From Schistocephalus solidus (lineage: Eukaryota; Platyhelminthes; Cestoda; Diphyllobothriidea; Diphyllobothriidae): a stretch of 64,000 bases of DNA. Numbering within the stretch: the stretch's first letter is position 1; each line of letters opens with the position of its first letter. The notes below the pieces were generated by a model. That model did not search any database. It was given only the letters and a program-made list of their open reading frames with translations, and had not been told where the DNA came from. The position numbers and the translations under genes were made by a program. The stretch covers positions 1 to 64,000 of the forward strand of contig WEDG01003321.1 of the NCBI GenBank assembly GCA_017591395.1. The letters run 5' to 3'. Below, in pieces: positions 12,758-24,344 of this stretch.

Positions 12758-13290
12758 TTAGGAAAGACACTTCTCAACGTTAAAATTTAAGAGCCAACGA
12801 GCAGACCAGCTGCTAAGACGGTTGAGATCCTCTTGAAGTGCGTGCCTATCGAAATCAGATCTGATGACCCTCCACAATTTAACATCATCTGCAAACATGA
12901 TGGCGCTGCAATCTAGGTCGTCGACACAGTCGTTGATGTACACTAAGAACAGTAACGGCCCTAATACCGAGCCTTGGGGGACACCACTTAGAACCGGAGT
13001 AGGTGTTGACTTCGAGGTATCGACGCACACAGTTTGCAATCTATCTGTAAGAAAGTCTGCGATCCATGTCAGCAGCATTCCTCTTATGCCGATTTCAGAT
13101 AATTTGTAGATGAGACGTTTGTGTGGGACACTGTCAAACGCCTTCTTGAAATCAGTGTATATGACGTCAACCCTACCATTTTAGTCCAGTGCACGAGTCC
13201 ACTGCTCTGTAGAGAGTTATAAACTAGAAAGACAAGAGCGATTCTGTCTGAAGCCCTGCTGGAGATCTCAAGGTAATTGGTTTTTCTCAA
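12758..13290 (-). pseudogene. LINE-C reverse transcriptase palm
   Basis: 12758-13078 encodes LSGVPQGSVLGPLLFLVYIN and then IMFADDVKLWR, the motif B and catalytic FADD of a non-LTR RT. The upstream part at 13084-13290 is out of frame with it, so there is a frameshift near 13080. Sequence up to 13.78 kb still shows coding-like remnants, in broken frames. Confidence 0.85.
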
Positions 13291-14102
13291 GGAACTTCAT
13301 GGTTGCCTTCTTGATTATTGATTCCATTATTTACAGCAAATGGAGGTAAGGCTGACAGGCTGATAATTGCTGACATTAGATCAAGCACCACTCTTGTTTA
13401 TGGGGTATATATTTGCTGCCTTCCATTCGGATGGCAGTTTCTTTGATTTAAATGACGAGTAAAATATATGCGCTAGTGGTTTGGAAGTTCGCTGGCTAGT
13501 TCTTTCAAGAACTTGGCCGGTATATCGTCTGGACCAGATGACTTCGCTTCTTTCAGATTTCGCAGTTCTAGTTCCACGAGAGGTTACTGGAAGATTATAT
13601 ATTCAAGCACTGGACCGGCGTCTATAACAGCACTGTTGACGTGGTCAAGCTGAAGTTTCGGTTCTCTAGTGAAAACCGAGGCAAAAAAACCGGCCTAAGT
13701 ACTCGGCTTTGTCGCAATTTTCAACGACTTCAACACCATTCCCATCCTAGAGTACTGCTACTGGGTCCTTGTTTTTAAGTCGGCTATTGAACGGTGAACT
13801 GGAAAAGAAGCAGTAAAAAAACTCGTAGGGTTAAATCGAAAGGCGGAGCTCGGCAAACCGCCAATTTAAAAAAAAAATAAGAGAAAAAAACTGCTTCACT
13901 AAAACATTAATAGCTAAATGCAATGGGATAGTATTGTGATGTTGCTGACAACGTATGAGGGTTCGGAACGCTTCTTGTCATGTGAGAGATAATATAGCAG
14001 TCAGAGCTACTGTTTATAAACGCCAGTGGAGGTGAGAGAGGACGAACTCATCGTAGACAACATGGCCGAAACGAAGAGTGGACAGTAGAGGTCACGAGAT
14101 CA

Positions 14103-14300
14103 TCATCGAGATGCGACCTCGCTGACTGCATAGTCCATCACCAAAGAGGCGAAACCATCAGAACCCGCCTCGATCAACAACAGAACCTGGAGACTATCGT
14201 CAAGGTTGCAAATACGGAGGAAAGTATCAAGGTTGTCAAGTGTTGGCAATGCTAGTTTAAACGGAGGGAAAGAAAAAGTGAATGCAAAGAATGACTGCAA
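14103..14300 (-). other. 65-codon frame in LINE-B 3' region, copy A
   Basis: A short open frame present in all three tandem copies (also 16387-16584 and 18011-18208). Substitutions between copies are mostly amino-acid changing (for example Ala/Pro, Glu/Asn, Val/Ala against one silent change I could find), which argues against selection on the protein. Probably 3' untranslated sequence. Confidence 0.35.
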
Positions 14301-14525
14301 AGGATGATGGAAATATAATTAGAGACCAATATAATATCAAGGAGCTGCCTCAAATACCAGGAGGACCCTTTTCAAAATCCAAAAGTTTCGAGTTTGGGAA
14401 GGAAACAGATATAAGGACTTTATATCTTCCAAAGTTAAATGTTTGCGTAATTTTCTTTTCAAAATAGCTAATGTGGACGACAACCTAATTTGCATTGGAA
14501 GATTATTCCAGATGAAAGCATATTT

Positions 14526-15210
14526 TATTTTATTTATTTTATTTATTTATTTATTGCCAGTTTACAGGCAAGGTCAAAAGGGATATATACATTAGGGGGT
14601 CAAGCTGACAGTGCAAAAAAACTCCTGATCGTTCTTTAAAGTATTTTCAGGAGAAAAAACTGCAGCTTGTTGAACAGATTAAAGTTTAGGACAGGGAAGT
14701 GTTGACACAGGTGCACGGTGTAGTACTTCTCCTTTCGGTGTTGTGGATCTGGTCTTCTGTACTAGCAGCAAGTATGCCGGCGAGCGGCTGCTAGCTGTAG
14801 ACTGAGGAATAACCCGATTACGGACTGCAGAGCCAGCAATATTGCCTTCAGCATGAAGTCCGGCATAGGATTCAGAGTCCGTGGACGCCATCAGAACGGA
14901 AAAGAGCTTCCAGAGAATCAGCACCCAAAATTCGCGGAAGGTGTCCTGAATGTAGAAAACTAGTGACAGCTCTCGTAAACAAAGGATAAATTTGCTGAAT
15001 TTTAATACTTCTGGGTAGTTTATTCCAGATTGCCATAGCGTTTACCGAAAAAAACTGACGGTATTTAACGGTGCGTGCCAAAGGAAGAAATAAGAATACA
15101 TCTCTATGATTGGTGCGCCGACAGTGGTCGAGCTGCCTCAGGGATGTAAGGGGGTTAAAGGTAAAACCGTTTAAAAGCTTGAACAGTAAAAATAGTCCCG
15201 TTCTGTAATC
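14526..15210 (-). mobile_element. LINE-A 3' fragment nested in unit A
   Basis: Unit A and unit B are collinear except for this block. The unit B sequence GCATATTTGGAGGC is split here, with ATTT-rich LINE tail on the left and 5'-truncated LINE-A sequence on the right. It matches about 305-1040 at the window start. It encodes the last 115 residues of the RT protein (14872-15219). No target-site duplication of obvious length is seen. Confidence 0.85.
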
Positions 15211-15562
15211 TGGAGGCAAAAAACTGTGAACGATTAGTTGAGGAGCTTAGGGGTGATGAAATGTTCATGGAGGAATTACGAGTGGCATAGGGTCGATCTA
15301 CCAGAGAGAGAGCGTAAATTCGTGGGAGATTTGGGCTAGAGTTAACGCGAAACAGGAAGCAGAGATCGGCTTCGAGTCTTCTAACCCACAGAATTTTAAT
15401 GCTTGCTAACTGGCATCTATCCGCATAAGAACTACTGGATCCAGGAAGAGAAAATAGTCTTCGAGTAAAAACCTTCTGAACTTTTTCAATCTTACTGCGG
15501 TCAGAGGCGTTCATCAGCCAAAATAGGGGAAAGCAGTATTTTAGCATAGGAAGAACAAACAT
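15155..15562 (-). pseudogene. LINE-B RT protein C-terminal part, unit A
   Basis: 135 residues including MFVLPMLKYCFPLFW, KIEKVQKVFTRRLF and a W..RRLEADLCFLFR motif, the post-RT region of CR1/Jockey proteins (l.YG..vW.....k...lqR). Its 3' end runs into the nested LINE-A insertion. A related frame in copy C at 18567-18881 supports the repeat identity. Confidence 0.7.
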
Positions 15563-16075
15563 GCGGTAAGGTTTAACTTTATTTCCGGAAGGAATAAAAT
15601 TATGTGATATAAAATCACATATCTGTGCAGCCTTTGCAGAAATTCAATTTGCATAAGGCGATAATGCTAGCTTATTCGTGTAACTAAGTCCTAAGTCTTT
15701 TATGGTTTATCGTTCTAAAAGGAAGCTTGGCGGGGCCAAAACACATGAAACGACTCTTGGATGAAGAAAACTCCGTCTGCAAAGTACAGCTCCAACATGA
15801 GAGCATAAGTAGATCAGTGTTGATTTTATCAACGCAACTGTTGGCAGTGTCTTTAGAAAATGAATATAAATAAATAATAAGTAAATTGTATGTATAAGGC
15901 CCAGAGGGCCCCATCATTACAAACTTAGTACCGTGGTTTAAATAAATACAAAGTGGATAATTGCTGCACTATGTGAGCATCCATATGAACAGCAGAAATG
16001 AGTATTATGGTAAACATATTCGATTCAAAACGATTTGCCATTTTTAAAACAAAAGTCAACAATTTTTGGAATATA

Positions 16076-17700
16076 CGGTGAACTGGAAAAGAAGCTGTAA
16101 AAAAACTCCTATGGTTAAATCGGAGGCGGAGTTCGGCGAGCCGCCAATTTAAAAAAATAAATAGGAGAAAAAAACTGCTTCACTAAAACATTAATAGCTA
16201 AATGCAATGGGATAGTATTGTGATGTTGCTGACAACGTATGAGGGTTCGGAACGCTTCTTGTCATGTGAGAGATAATATAGCAGTCAGAGCTACTGTTTA
16301 TAAACGCCAGTGGAGGTGAGAGAGGACGAACTCATCGTAGACAACATGGCCGAAACGAAGAGGGGACAGTAGAGGTCACGAGATCATCATCGAGATGTGA
16401 CCTCGCTGACTGCATAGTCCATCACCAAAGAGGCGAAACCATCAGAACCCGCCTCGATCAACAACAGAACCTGGAGACTATCGTCAAGGTTGCAAATACG
16501 GAGGAAAGTATCAAGGTTGTCAAGTGTTGGCAATGCTAGTTTAAACGGAGGGAAAGAAAAAGTGAATGCAAAGAATGACTGCAAAGGATGATGGAAATAT
16601 AATAAGAGACCAATATAATATCAAGGAGCTGCCTCAAATACCAGGAGGACCCTTTTCAAAATCCATAAGTTGCGAGTTTGGGAAGGAAACAGATATAAGG
16701 ACTTTATATCTTCCGAAGTTAAATGTTTGCGTAATTTTGTATTGAAAATAGCTAATGTGGACGACAACCTAATTTGCATTGGAAGATTATTCCAGATGAA
16801 AGCATATTTGGAGGCAAAAAACTGTGAACGATTAGTTGTGAAGCTAATGGGTGATGAAATGTTCATGAAGGAATTACGAGTGGCATAGGGTCGATCTACC
16901 GCAGAGAGAGCGTCAATTCGTTGGAGATTTGGGCTAGAGTTAACGCGAAACAGGAAGCAGAGATCGGCTTCGAGTCTTCTGACCCACAGAATTTTAATGC
17001 TTGCTAACTGGCATCTATCCGTATAAGAACTACTGGATCCAGGAAGAAAAATTGTCTTCGAGTAAAAACCTTCTGAACTTTTTCAATCTTACTGCGGTCA
17101 GATGGCGTTCATCAGCCAAAATAGGGGACAGCAGTATTCTAGCATAGGAAGAACAAACATGCGGTACAGGTTTAACTTTATTTCCGGAAGGAATAAAATT
17201 ATGTGATATGAAACCACATATCTGTGCAGCCTTTGCATAAATTCAATCTGCATAAGGCGATGATGCTAGCTTATTCGTGTAACTAAGTCCTAAGTCTTTT
17301 ATGGTTTATCGTTCTAAAAGTGTATTTTTTTGAAATACTAGGTGTCCAGGAAGCTTGGTGGGGCCAAAACACATGAAACGACTCTTGGATGAAGAAAATT
17401 CCGTCTGCAATGTACAGCTCCAACCTGACAGCATAAGTAGATCAGTGTGGATTTTATCAACGCAACTGTTGGCAGCGTCTTTAGAAAATGAATATAAATA
17501 AATAATAAATAAATTGTATATAAAAGGCCAAGAGGGCCCCATCATTACAAACTTAGTACCGTGGTTTAAATAAATACAAAGTGGATAATTGCTGCACTAT
17601 GTGAGCATCCATATGAACAGCAGAAATGAGTAGTATGGTAAACATATCCGATTCAAAACGATTTGCCATTTTTAAAACAAAAGTCAACAATTTTCGGCAT
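16076..17700 (-). mobile_element. LINE-B type copy, tandem unit B
   Basis: Collinear with unit A including the roughly 220-bp flank at 17480-17700, so LINE plus flank was duplicated as one block. It lacks the nested LINE-A insertion. It retains about 30 bp near 17320-17350 that unit A has lost, so neither unit is a simple copy of the other in its present form. Confidence 0.8.
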
Positions 17701-19615
17701 ATACGGTAAACTGGAAAAGAAGCAGTTAAAAAACTCCTAGGGTTAAATCGTAGGCGGAGTTCGGCGTGCCACCAATTTAAAAAAATAGGAGAAAAAAACT
17801 GCTTCACTAAAACATTAATAGCTAAATGCAATGGGATAGTATTGTGATGTTGCTAACAACGTATGAGGGTTCGGACTGCTCCTTGTCGTGTGAGAGATAA
17901 TATAGAAGTCAGAGCTACTGTTAATAAACACCAGTGGAGGTGAGAGAGGACGAACTCATCGTAGACAACATGGCCGAAACGAAGAGGGGACAGTAGAGTT
18001 CACGAGATCATCATCGAGATGCGACGTTGCTGACTGCATAGTCCATCGCCAAAGAGGCGAAACCATCAGAGCCCGGCTCGATCAACAACAGAACCTGGAG
18101 ACTATCGTCAAGGTTGCAAATACGGAGGAAAGTATCAAGGTTGTCAAGAGTTGGCAATGCTAGTTTAAAAGGAGGGAAAGAAAAAGTGAATGCAAAGATC
18201 GACTGCAAAGGATGATGGAAATATAATTTAAAGACCGATATGATATCAAGGGAGCTGCCTCAAATACCAGGAGGAACCTTTTCAAAATCCATAAGTTGCG
18301 AGTTTGGGAAGAAAACAGATATAAGGACTTTTTTATCATCCGAAGTAAAATTTTTGTGAACTTTGGTTTTGAAAATAGCTAACATGGGTGACAAATTAAA
18401 TTGCAGTGGAAGATTATTCCATATAAAAGCATATTTGGAGGCAATAAACTGAGACCGGTCAGTTTTGGAGCTAAGGGTTGTAAAAATGATCATTGAGGAA
18501 TTACGAGTGTCATAGGGTCGACCTACTGGAGTTAGAGCGTTAATTCGTGGGAGATTTGGGCTAGAGTTAACGCGAAAACAGGAAGCAGAGACCAGCTTCG
18601 AGTCTTCTGACCCACAGAAATTTAATCTTTCCTAACTGGCATCTATCCGTATAAGAGATACCGGATCCAGGAAGAGAAAATAGTCTTTGTTTAAAAACCT
18701 TCTGAACTTTTTCAATCTTACTGTGGTCAGAGGCGTTCATCAGCCCAAACAGGGGACAGCAGTATTCTAGGATAGGAAGAACAAACATGCGGTATAGGTT
18801 TAACATTATTTCCGGAAGGAATAAAATTATGTGATATAAAACCACATATCTGTGCAGCCTTAGCAGAAATTCGATCTGCATGAGGCGATAATGCTAGCAT
18901 ATTCGTGTAACATAGACCTAAGTCTTTTATGGTTGATCGTTATAATAGAGTACTATTTTGCAATACTAGGTGTCCAGGAAGCTTGGCGGGGCCAAAACAC
19001 ATGAAATGACTCTTGGATGAAGAAAACTCCGTGTGCAAATACAGCTCCAACGTGAGAGCATAAGTAGATCAGTGTTGATTTTTTCCACGCAACTATTGGC
19101 AGTGTCTTTAGAAAATGAATAAATGCAATTGAGATCGTCAGTGTAAACGAAACTTTTTGAATTTGTGAGTAAAGCTGAAATTTCGTTTATGTACAGAATA
19201 AAGAGAAGGGGACCTAGAACCGTGCCTTGAAAAACGCCACTCGTGATCGGTTGAGGTGTCAAATAGCTATTACCTACCAAGACCTTCTGGCTGCGGCTAG
19301 ACAAGAAGGAACCAATGAAGTCAAGGAGAGGAGGCAGGTCCGATGGCTTCCAGTTTCACCAGAAGACGTCTGTGCGGTACCTTGTCAAAGGCTTTGCTCA
19401 GGTAAAAGTAAATCACAACCACTGACTGTTGCTCATTACAAAGGGAAGTGACGAGGTTAGGAAAAGCTAAGTGACACACTTCGCATGATCTCCAAGGTAG
19501 AATATTATATCTCGAGTCGCTTAAGAGCTTATTTTCTAAGCAAAAGTCGAGAAATTGATTAAAAATAATTTTTTCAAGAGGTTTTGCTAGAGCGGGGGTT
19601 TTGTGAACGCATCGA
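17701..19615 (-). mobile_element. LINE-B type copy C, 3' half
   Basis: The same 3' region as units A and B, but it extends further 5' than they do past about 19110. RT palm frame at 18966-19304 with ITSGVFQGTVLGPLLFILYI and the catalytic motif as YTDD (Ala to Thr). It is interrupted near 19616 by a fragment of LINE-D. Confidence 0.8.
18966..19304 (-). pseudogene. LINE-B reverse transcriptase palm, copy C
   Basis: 112 residues with motif B (GVFQGTVLGPLLF) and YTDDLNCIYSFS in place of the usual FADD/YADD. The start is cut by a frameshift into the AFDKVPHRRLL block at about 19380. Confidence 0.8.
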
Positions 19616-20222
19616 GGGTTGTAGGGGTGCTAGTTAGGGGCAGCACCACACAGCTTGCATTTGGTCGCTCCATTTGTCTCGTACAGGTGGTGAATGCTCC
19701 TGTGGCCGCCTCTAACTGGTACCCAACTCTCACCTGTGGCTCCTCGAAGTTGGGTTCTTCCCAGCGGCCACACCCCGGGCAACCGTCACGACCGGCGGGC
19801 TAAACCAGGTGAGGGTCTCCGGTGTTGTGTGTGCCTCCACACTCGGTATGTCTGACTCCCCGAACTTCCCACCTCCCCCTCTCAAAAAGTCCTACGGTGG
19901 GGGCGACAGCAACCCCGTAGGCGGCCCAGACTAACTCGGGTCGTTCTCCCCACTAAAACAAATCCGTGACCCATAGTGGAGTTCGGCAGCCGTCTGGGAT
20001 GTCCGAGCAGCCCTATTTCGGGATAGCACTGCTTGCCTCCTCGCGGAGGAAGGGGCTAGAAAATGTGCCCTTAAAAAAATGCTGGGTCTCACGTCTTCTG
20101 CAGCTGGCCGCAGCTCGCAGATCGCAAACTACGTGGTCATTAAACTCAAACAAACAACAATACCCCCCGTCCCCACCCCCCTCGCCATACTCTCCAGGCT
20201 GCTCGGGTAAGTCCACTCACAC
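19616..20222 (+). mobile_element. LINE-D 5' end fragment inserted in LINE-B copy C
   Basis: Closely matches 39210-39790, the 5' end of the zinc-finger LINE on the plus strand, from the GTGCTAGTTAGGGG-type block to the GTCCACTCACAC block just before the endonuclease begins. Sequence on its right (20245-20500) is LINE-B endonuclease and on its left is LINE-B RT, so roughly 1 kb of LINE-B is missing at the insertion point. A short plus-strand frame (19966-20241) corresponds to the start of LINE-D ORF2. Confidence 0.8.
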
Positions 20223-20244
20223 AATCAGAAGACAACAGTGAATT

Positions 20245-20500
20245 AATGTATGGTCATTTTGTAGAGGCCCTGCTTAAAATCAACGAAGAGGGGAGCAATG
20301 TCATTTGTGAAAATCAGGTTTTTAATATGCTTGTCTCTCGTTGAAGAACGGACAAGCTGGGACCAATAAGAAAAATAAATTTTATCGAGGAAAGGCTGAA
20401 ATCTGGGTGGACAAAAGTTTGAAATCCAGTCAATTTCAGGAAAATTAAATTCCCCAGCGATTATTTATTGTAAAAAGTGGACTCCGAAACCAATTTAAAG
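20245..20500 (-). pseudogene. LINE-B endonuclease remnant, copy C
   Basis: Minus-strand translation gives IRNLIFTND-like endonuclease sequence (family motif l.DLIft), followed upstream by a strand matching EFNFPEIDW at about 20430-20460. It continues LINE-B copy C beyond the LINE-D fragment. Confidence 0.55.
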
Positions 20501-20509
20501 AGGATTATT

Positions 20510-21165
20510 TATTATTTTTGTAAATAGTAATTGGATTGTGGTGTGCCACATATATTCTTTTTGCGTGGGGGTTTGGCAAGCTGTACCATAATCTTTTTCA
20601 CATATTTTGTCTTATCTCGACATCTCGATATTATGCATATATTGACAGAGAGGACAAAGCCGATATCGAAAATTTACACTAAGTTATTTTTTTCCCAATG
20701 AATTCAAATTAATTTAATTACATTGCGTGGGGTTCCTATATTTCAGTATATACATATTTCTAAATGCGATACCCAGGCAATATCCGGTGGATATTGACAT
20801 GCTATTAGGAAACACAAGCATTTAGAGACTTACTAGCCATTTACTTACAAACTTACATAGTTCATAAAAATAAACCAAACATTTTAAAAGGAAATAAAAA
20901 CCAGCAATGATTTACGTACCGCACAATTCAAACACAGGTTAAATCACGTATAGGTAGTAGAACGAAAACATGATATTTGGTACGCAACGTAATGAGGAGA
21001 TAAGTGTCCTCCAAATCGCAAACTTAAACAAAGCTGCAATTTTATTCACGAAAGACACTATTAGGAAAAGTGTGTTTTATTTAACGGTTACACACGTAGA
21101 CAAGTGATATTGCATCGCTTACTGGTGTGAAGCATTCAGGAAATTTGTGGTTCCTGAATATTACA
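20510..21165. other. unassigned AT-rich sequence
   Basis: No open frame of note and no repeat relationship that I can see within the window. Confidence 0.35.
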
Positions 21166-21169
21166 TATG

Positions 21170-21650
21170 TCAAAAAGTGGAGGGGCTACTGCCCTACCAA
21201 GACCCCTATCAGCTCCTCCAATTAGGGGGCCGTGTGCTGACATGACAAAATATCAGGGTGAACCTGTGGACGAGTCACACAACATCATACCGGGTGATCA
21301 AGGCCGTGGTGCATCTCGAAGTAGCAAACGTATGCCGGTCAGAGAGGGACTCATCCCTCATTTGGAGGGCTGCAAGTTTAGCCAAGTCGATATTGGATTT
21401 AAGAGCGTTGAGTTACGATCTGAATAGTACATCAACAACGACATTTTTGCGAACTCAGAAGTTGCGGATATGAGCAGTTAACTGCGAAATATAGTTGAGA
21501 TGGCGCACTTCTTTGGTCAAGTACATATCTGGCTTGGTCGTACAAGCATAAGTGAGTGATTTGTGGTCCGCGTGAACCTACAATTTCTGCACTCTAAAAC
21601 GTGGCGTAAGGTATGAATAGTCGGATAGATGGTTAAAATCTAGGGAGAAA
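21170..21650 (-). pseudogene. Gypsy RNase H and linker remnant
   Basis: Across broken minus-strand frames I read HFRVQKL, VHADHKSLTYA (the tDHksLtya RNase H signature), and later NIDLAKLAALQMRDESL, a linker typical of Gypsy between RNase H and integrase. Confidence 0.65.
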
Positions 21651-21718
21651 GTACTGTAGTGAATCTACGCCAGTTTAAATTTCTGGGAAAAAACAAATTA
21701 ATGAAATTTTTGATTTAC

Positions 21719-23530
21719 TTATTGACTTGAGTCTACGCCGACAGCACTGTTGCAATCGTCAGTGGTCAAGATCAATGGTGCATGGACACCGTAGATGGGG
21801 TGGTAAATCCTAATGGCCTCAGTGAGGGGCTTTATGCCTGTCTGCAAAGCTGCCGAGCTGCCAATGATTGTTCGACTGACTTTGCCTTCCACTGTAAAGG
21901 ATCGGTCAAGGTAGCCAATGTTGCCACACAGTTGGAGATGAACCATCAGCAACAAGTTAAACGACAAAGAAATAATGTGTATAGGAAAAATTAAAAGCTA
22001 AGTGGGAAAATTCCCATTTAAATTACCAAGTGACAAAAAGACAGGTAAAATTGCAAAAGAGATTTGTAATACAGATTCACGGATACATCTCAGATATCAA
22101 TTATTGTTGATTGCAGTATGCCGTAGGCTAGATCCAGAATGTACTGCACAGGGGACGATTAACAGAGCCTATTGTTCAGCTGAGTTCACATACGGCAGAA
22201 TGTGATTGAGAAATGAAGATATAACATCGCAATTGCCTAAAATGAATTGAGGCAGATGAGCACAATTAATGATGACCTGATGTCAAGCAGCAGCGAAAAC
22301 AGAAGACGCCTTCTCACAATTCAAAGTTCACTATTGTATTTTTAGGAGTAATTCAAATAGGAGTACAGAAAATTTCAGGTGAATGAGAAAATATTGAAAT
22401 GGAAAGTGTGTAAGGACATAAAATCTGAGTGCCAAGATAGACACCACTGTCAAACGTGTGAATTAATTGAGAAAATGACCCAAAAAATCTACCCTATTGT
22501 ATGGTTTTAGAGAAAAGTAACCAAAATGAGTGTGTTGTACTTACAAATGAGCTTCCTTTATTCGCTATGGCGGGATTCAAGATGTACTGAACTGGTGTTA
22601 ATTGAGAAACTGAATACTTTTTGAATCGGTTCTTTAAAATGTTCTGGTATGATTTCCTTTGGACGCAGTACACACTGAGCTCGAAAGCAGGAGATCCAAG
22701 AAATTACGGGAGTTCTGAGGTGATATTCTCGAAATAGAAATAATATATTCTCAGACAGTAATTATTCTGGCGCGACGAACTTTCTAAAATTGCAGCGCCT
22801 TCTGAACTGAAAACCAGACGCCAAATTCAATAGGGATATATGATGAGTATCTGAAACTCGATTAAGGAATAATGCCCTACTTTTTTGTTGGTTTTTTTAA
22901 TGTACAACTTCCCCAAAGTTTATTGAGAAAACAAACAGTCATTTACGTGCCTAGAAGGCTCTTGATAACTAAATTCTTTTTAGTCAATAGCCTACCCGCG
23001 AGTTGACTACATAGTCATTCCAAAAAGATGCTATTAAGCGATTTCTACTGGACTCGGTTACCTTTCAAATTTCGAACCGCTATAATTTTTCTAGGAATGC
23101 ATAAATTTCTCCTATACGCTTAGTTCCAAAGTCAATGTCAGTTGCGGCAATTTGCGAAGCAACTGGAATTCGCTTTAAATCGTCCCTGTTGCAACGCGGG
23201 ATAATCTGGGTTTCGCTATATACATAATGCACTATATAGTGCTAGAGAGTCCCTTCCCTTGCCCAGTATCTATCTGGTTGGCCTTAAACGCGTGGTGTTT
23301 TCGACGGACATTCTAAAATCTCTGTCCTCAAAAAGATGGCGAGAAAATATACTGTAATGAGTCTGGGCTATTTAAACCATTGTAAATCCTATAAACAGAA
23401 ATTCAAATGTTGCAGCTGGTTATTCACCTATTGCCTGTGCCGATCTCACCTTTGGAAGCGCCAGTCGTTAAAATATACTGTACACTGTGCGCAACAAGCC
23501 GAGTGAGCTGCCGGTGAAACTTCGTTCGGC
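21719..23530. other. unassigned segment within the Gypsy remnant
   Basis: About 1.7 kb separates recognisable RT from RNase H. A minus-strand frame at 21719-21967 has no recognisable motif, and no other domain is visible. It is probably a secondary insertion of unknown type. Confidence 0.35.
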
Positions 23531-23539
23531 TTTGACTTG

Positions 23540-24240
23540 GAATTCGAAAAATCACCCAGGGAGCCAGTTTACTGCACATGTAGGAATGGACTGTTGATAG
23601 TAACTGATAAGAATATTGAAACGCTGCAGATGCGCAAGTGTTGGAAGTCTGGTTATTTCGTGCTGCTTGAATTGATGGCCAAGCAAATTGGGAGGAGTGA
23701 CAATAAAAACACTTTTATCGACGCTTCGTTGCAATCTACGTGTCTGAAACTGGCTCAATGTCGATGTCAATGTGGTGTGTTACTCTGGTGAGCAAGAAAA
23801 ACGAGCATGTGGTCAATGTAAAGAATCGCCATGTAAAGAAAGGCCATACACAACCTCTTCGATGAAACGCTGAAACGACCGGACTGCATTGCGCAAACCG
23901 AAGAACATGTAGATGACTTTATGATAATGGTTTTGGAGTACTTTCTTTAGCGTACCGGCATATGATAATATTTTCTCTCGAAGTTGATCTTAGAAAAAAA
24001 TGTTTTATCCCGTCAACCTGCGATAAAGGTCGTTAACATGTGGAGTTCGATACCGATCTGGAACAGTGCGCTACTCCATGGCTTTGTAGAGCCCGATAAT
24101 CGCCTCATGGTCTCCCATCCGCAGGTGATTTCTGGGGTATCATGTGCAGTGAAGATGCCCATGGACCGGAAGAAGTGTAGATACTTCAGATAGTTTCCAT
24201 GTATTCGAATTCGATCCCCGATATCCAGAGCTTTTCGGGG
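23540..24240 (-). pseudogene. Gypsy reverse transcriptase remnant
   Basis: Minus-strand text includes SSGPWASSLHMIPQK, DHEAIIGLY...RTVPDRYRTPHVND (family dyR.LN..t..drypvP.i.d) and FGLRNAVRSFQRFIEEVVYG (PFGLrNA..tFQr.md). It then continues with a C-terminal part including LLGHQF and ILISYYQQSIP (lGh.. and FyrrfIp). Several stops and frameshifts. The catalytic YxDD is not intact. Confidence 0.8.
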
Positions 24241-24344
24241 TTTAGTCTGCGCGGATGAACGTGTATGGGCTGCTATGACGAACTTGTAATAGTCAAACGG
24301 ATGCTGACGGACGAATCCCAAGTCAGACTGCCGCAAACCTCCAT

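Larger units (their letters stand above)
11990..13788 (-). mobile_element. LINE-C: 5'-truncated CR1/Jockey-like retrotransposon
   Basis: Minus-strand RT protein remnants run from about 13.78 kb down to 12.0 kb, with the RT palm at 12758-13290 and the C-terminal region at 12000-12434. Its sequence differs clearly from LINE-A and LINE-B, so it is a separate family. The 5' end is cut where unit A of the tandem LINE-B set begins (about 13790). Confidence 0.75.
13790..16075 (-). mobile_element. LINE-B type copy, tandem unit A
   Basis: Begins at an ACTGGAAAAGAAGCAGT block that recurs at 16078 and 17709. It carries the LINE 3' region, a C-terminal RT frame at 15155-15562, a broken 5' end near 15857 and about 220 bp of non-LINE flank that is repeated in unit B. 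A 690-bp LINE-A fragment is inserted at 14526-15210. Without it the unit is close to the length of unit B. Confidence 0.8.
21170..24340 (-). mobile_element. decayed Ty3/Gypsy LTR retrotransposon
   Basis: Minus-strand order: RT fingers and palm (24.24-23.83 kb), RT C-terminus (23.78-23.54 kb), then RNase H/linker remnants (21.65-21.17 kb). Between 22.0 and 23.5 kb I see no expected Gypsy sequence, and the RT to RNase H distance is too long, so another insertion probably lies there. No LTRs or tRNA primer site were identified. Confidence 0.75.

Noticed and set aside
20013..20241. Short frames on both strands near 20 kb
   Set aside because: They lie in the LINE-D 5' fragment and match its untranslated region or the start of ORF2.
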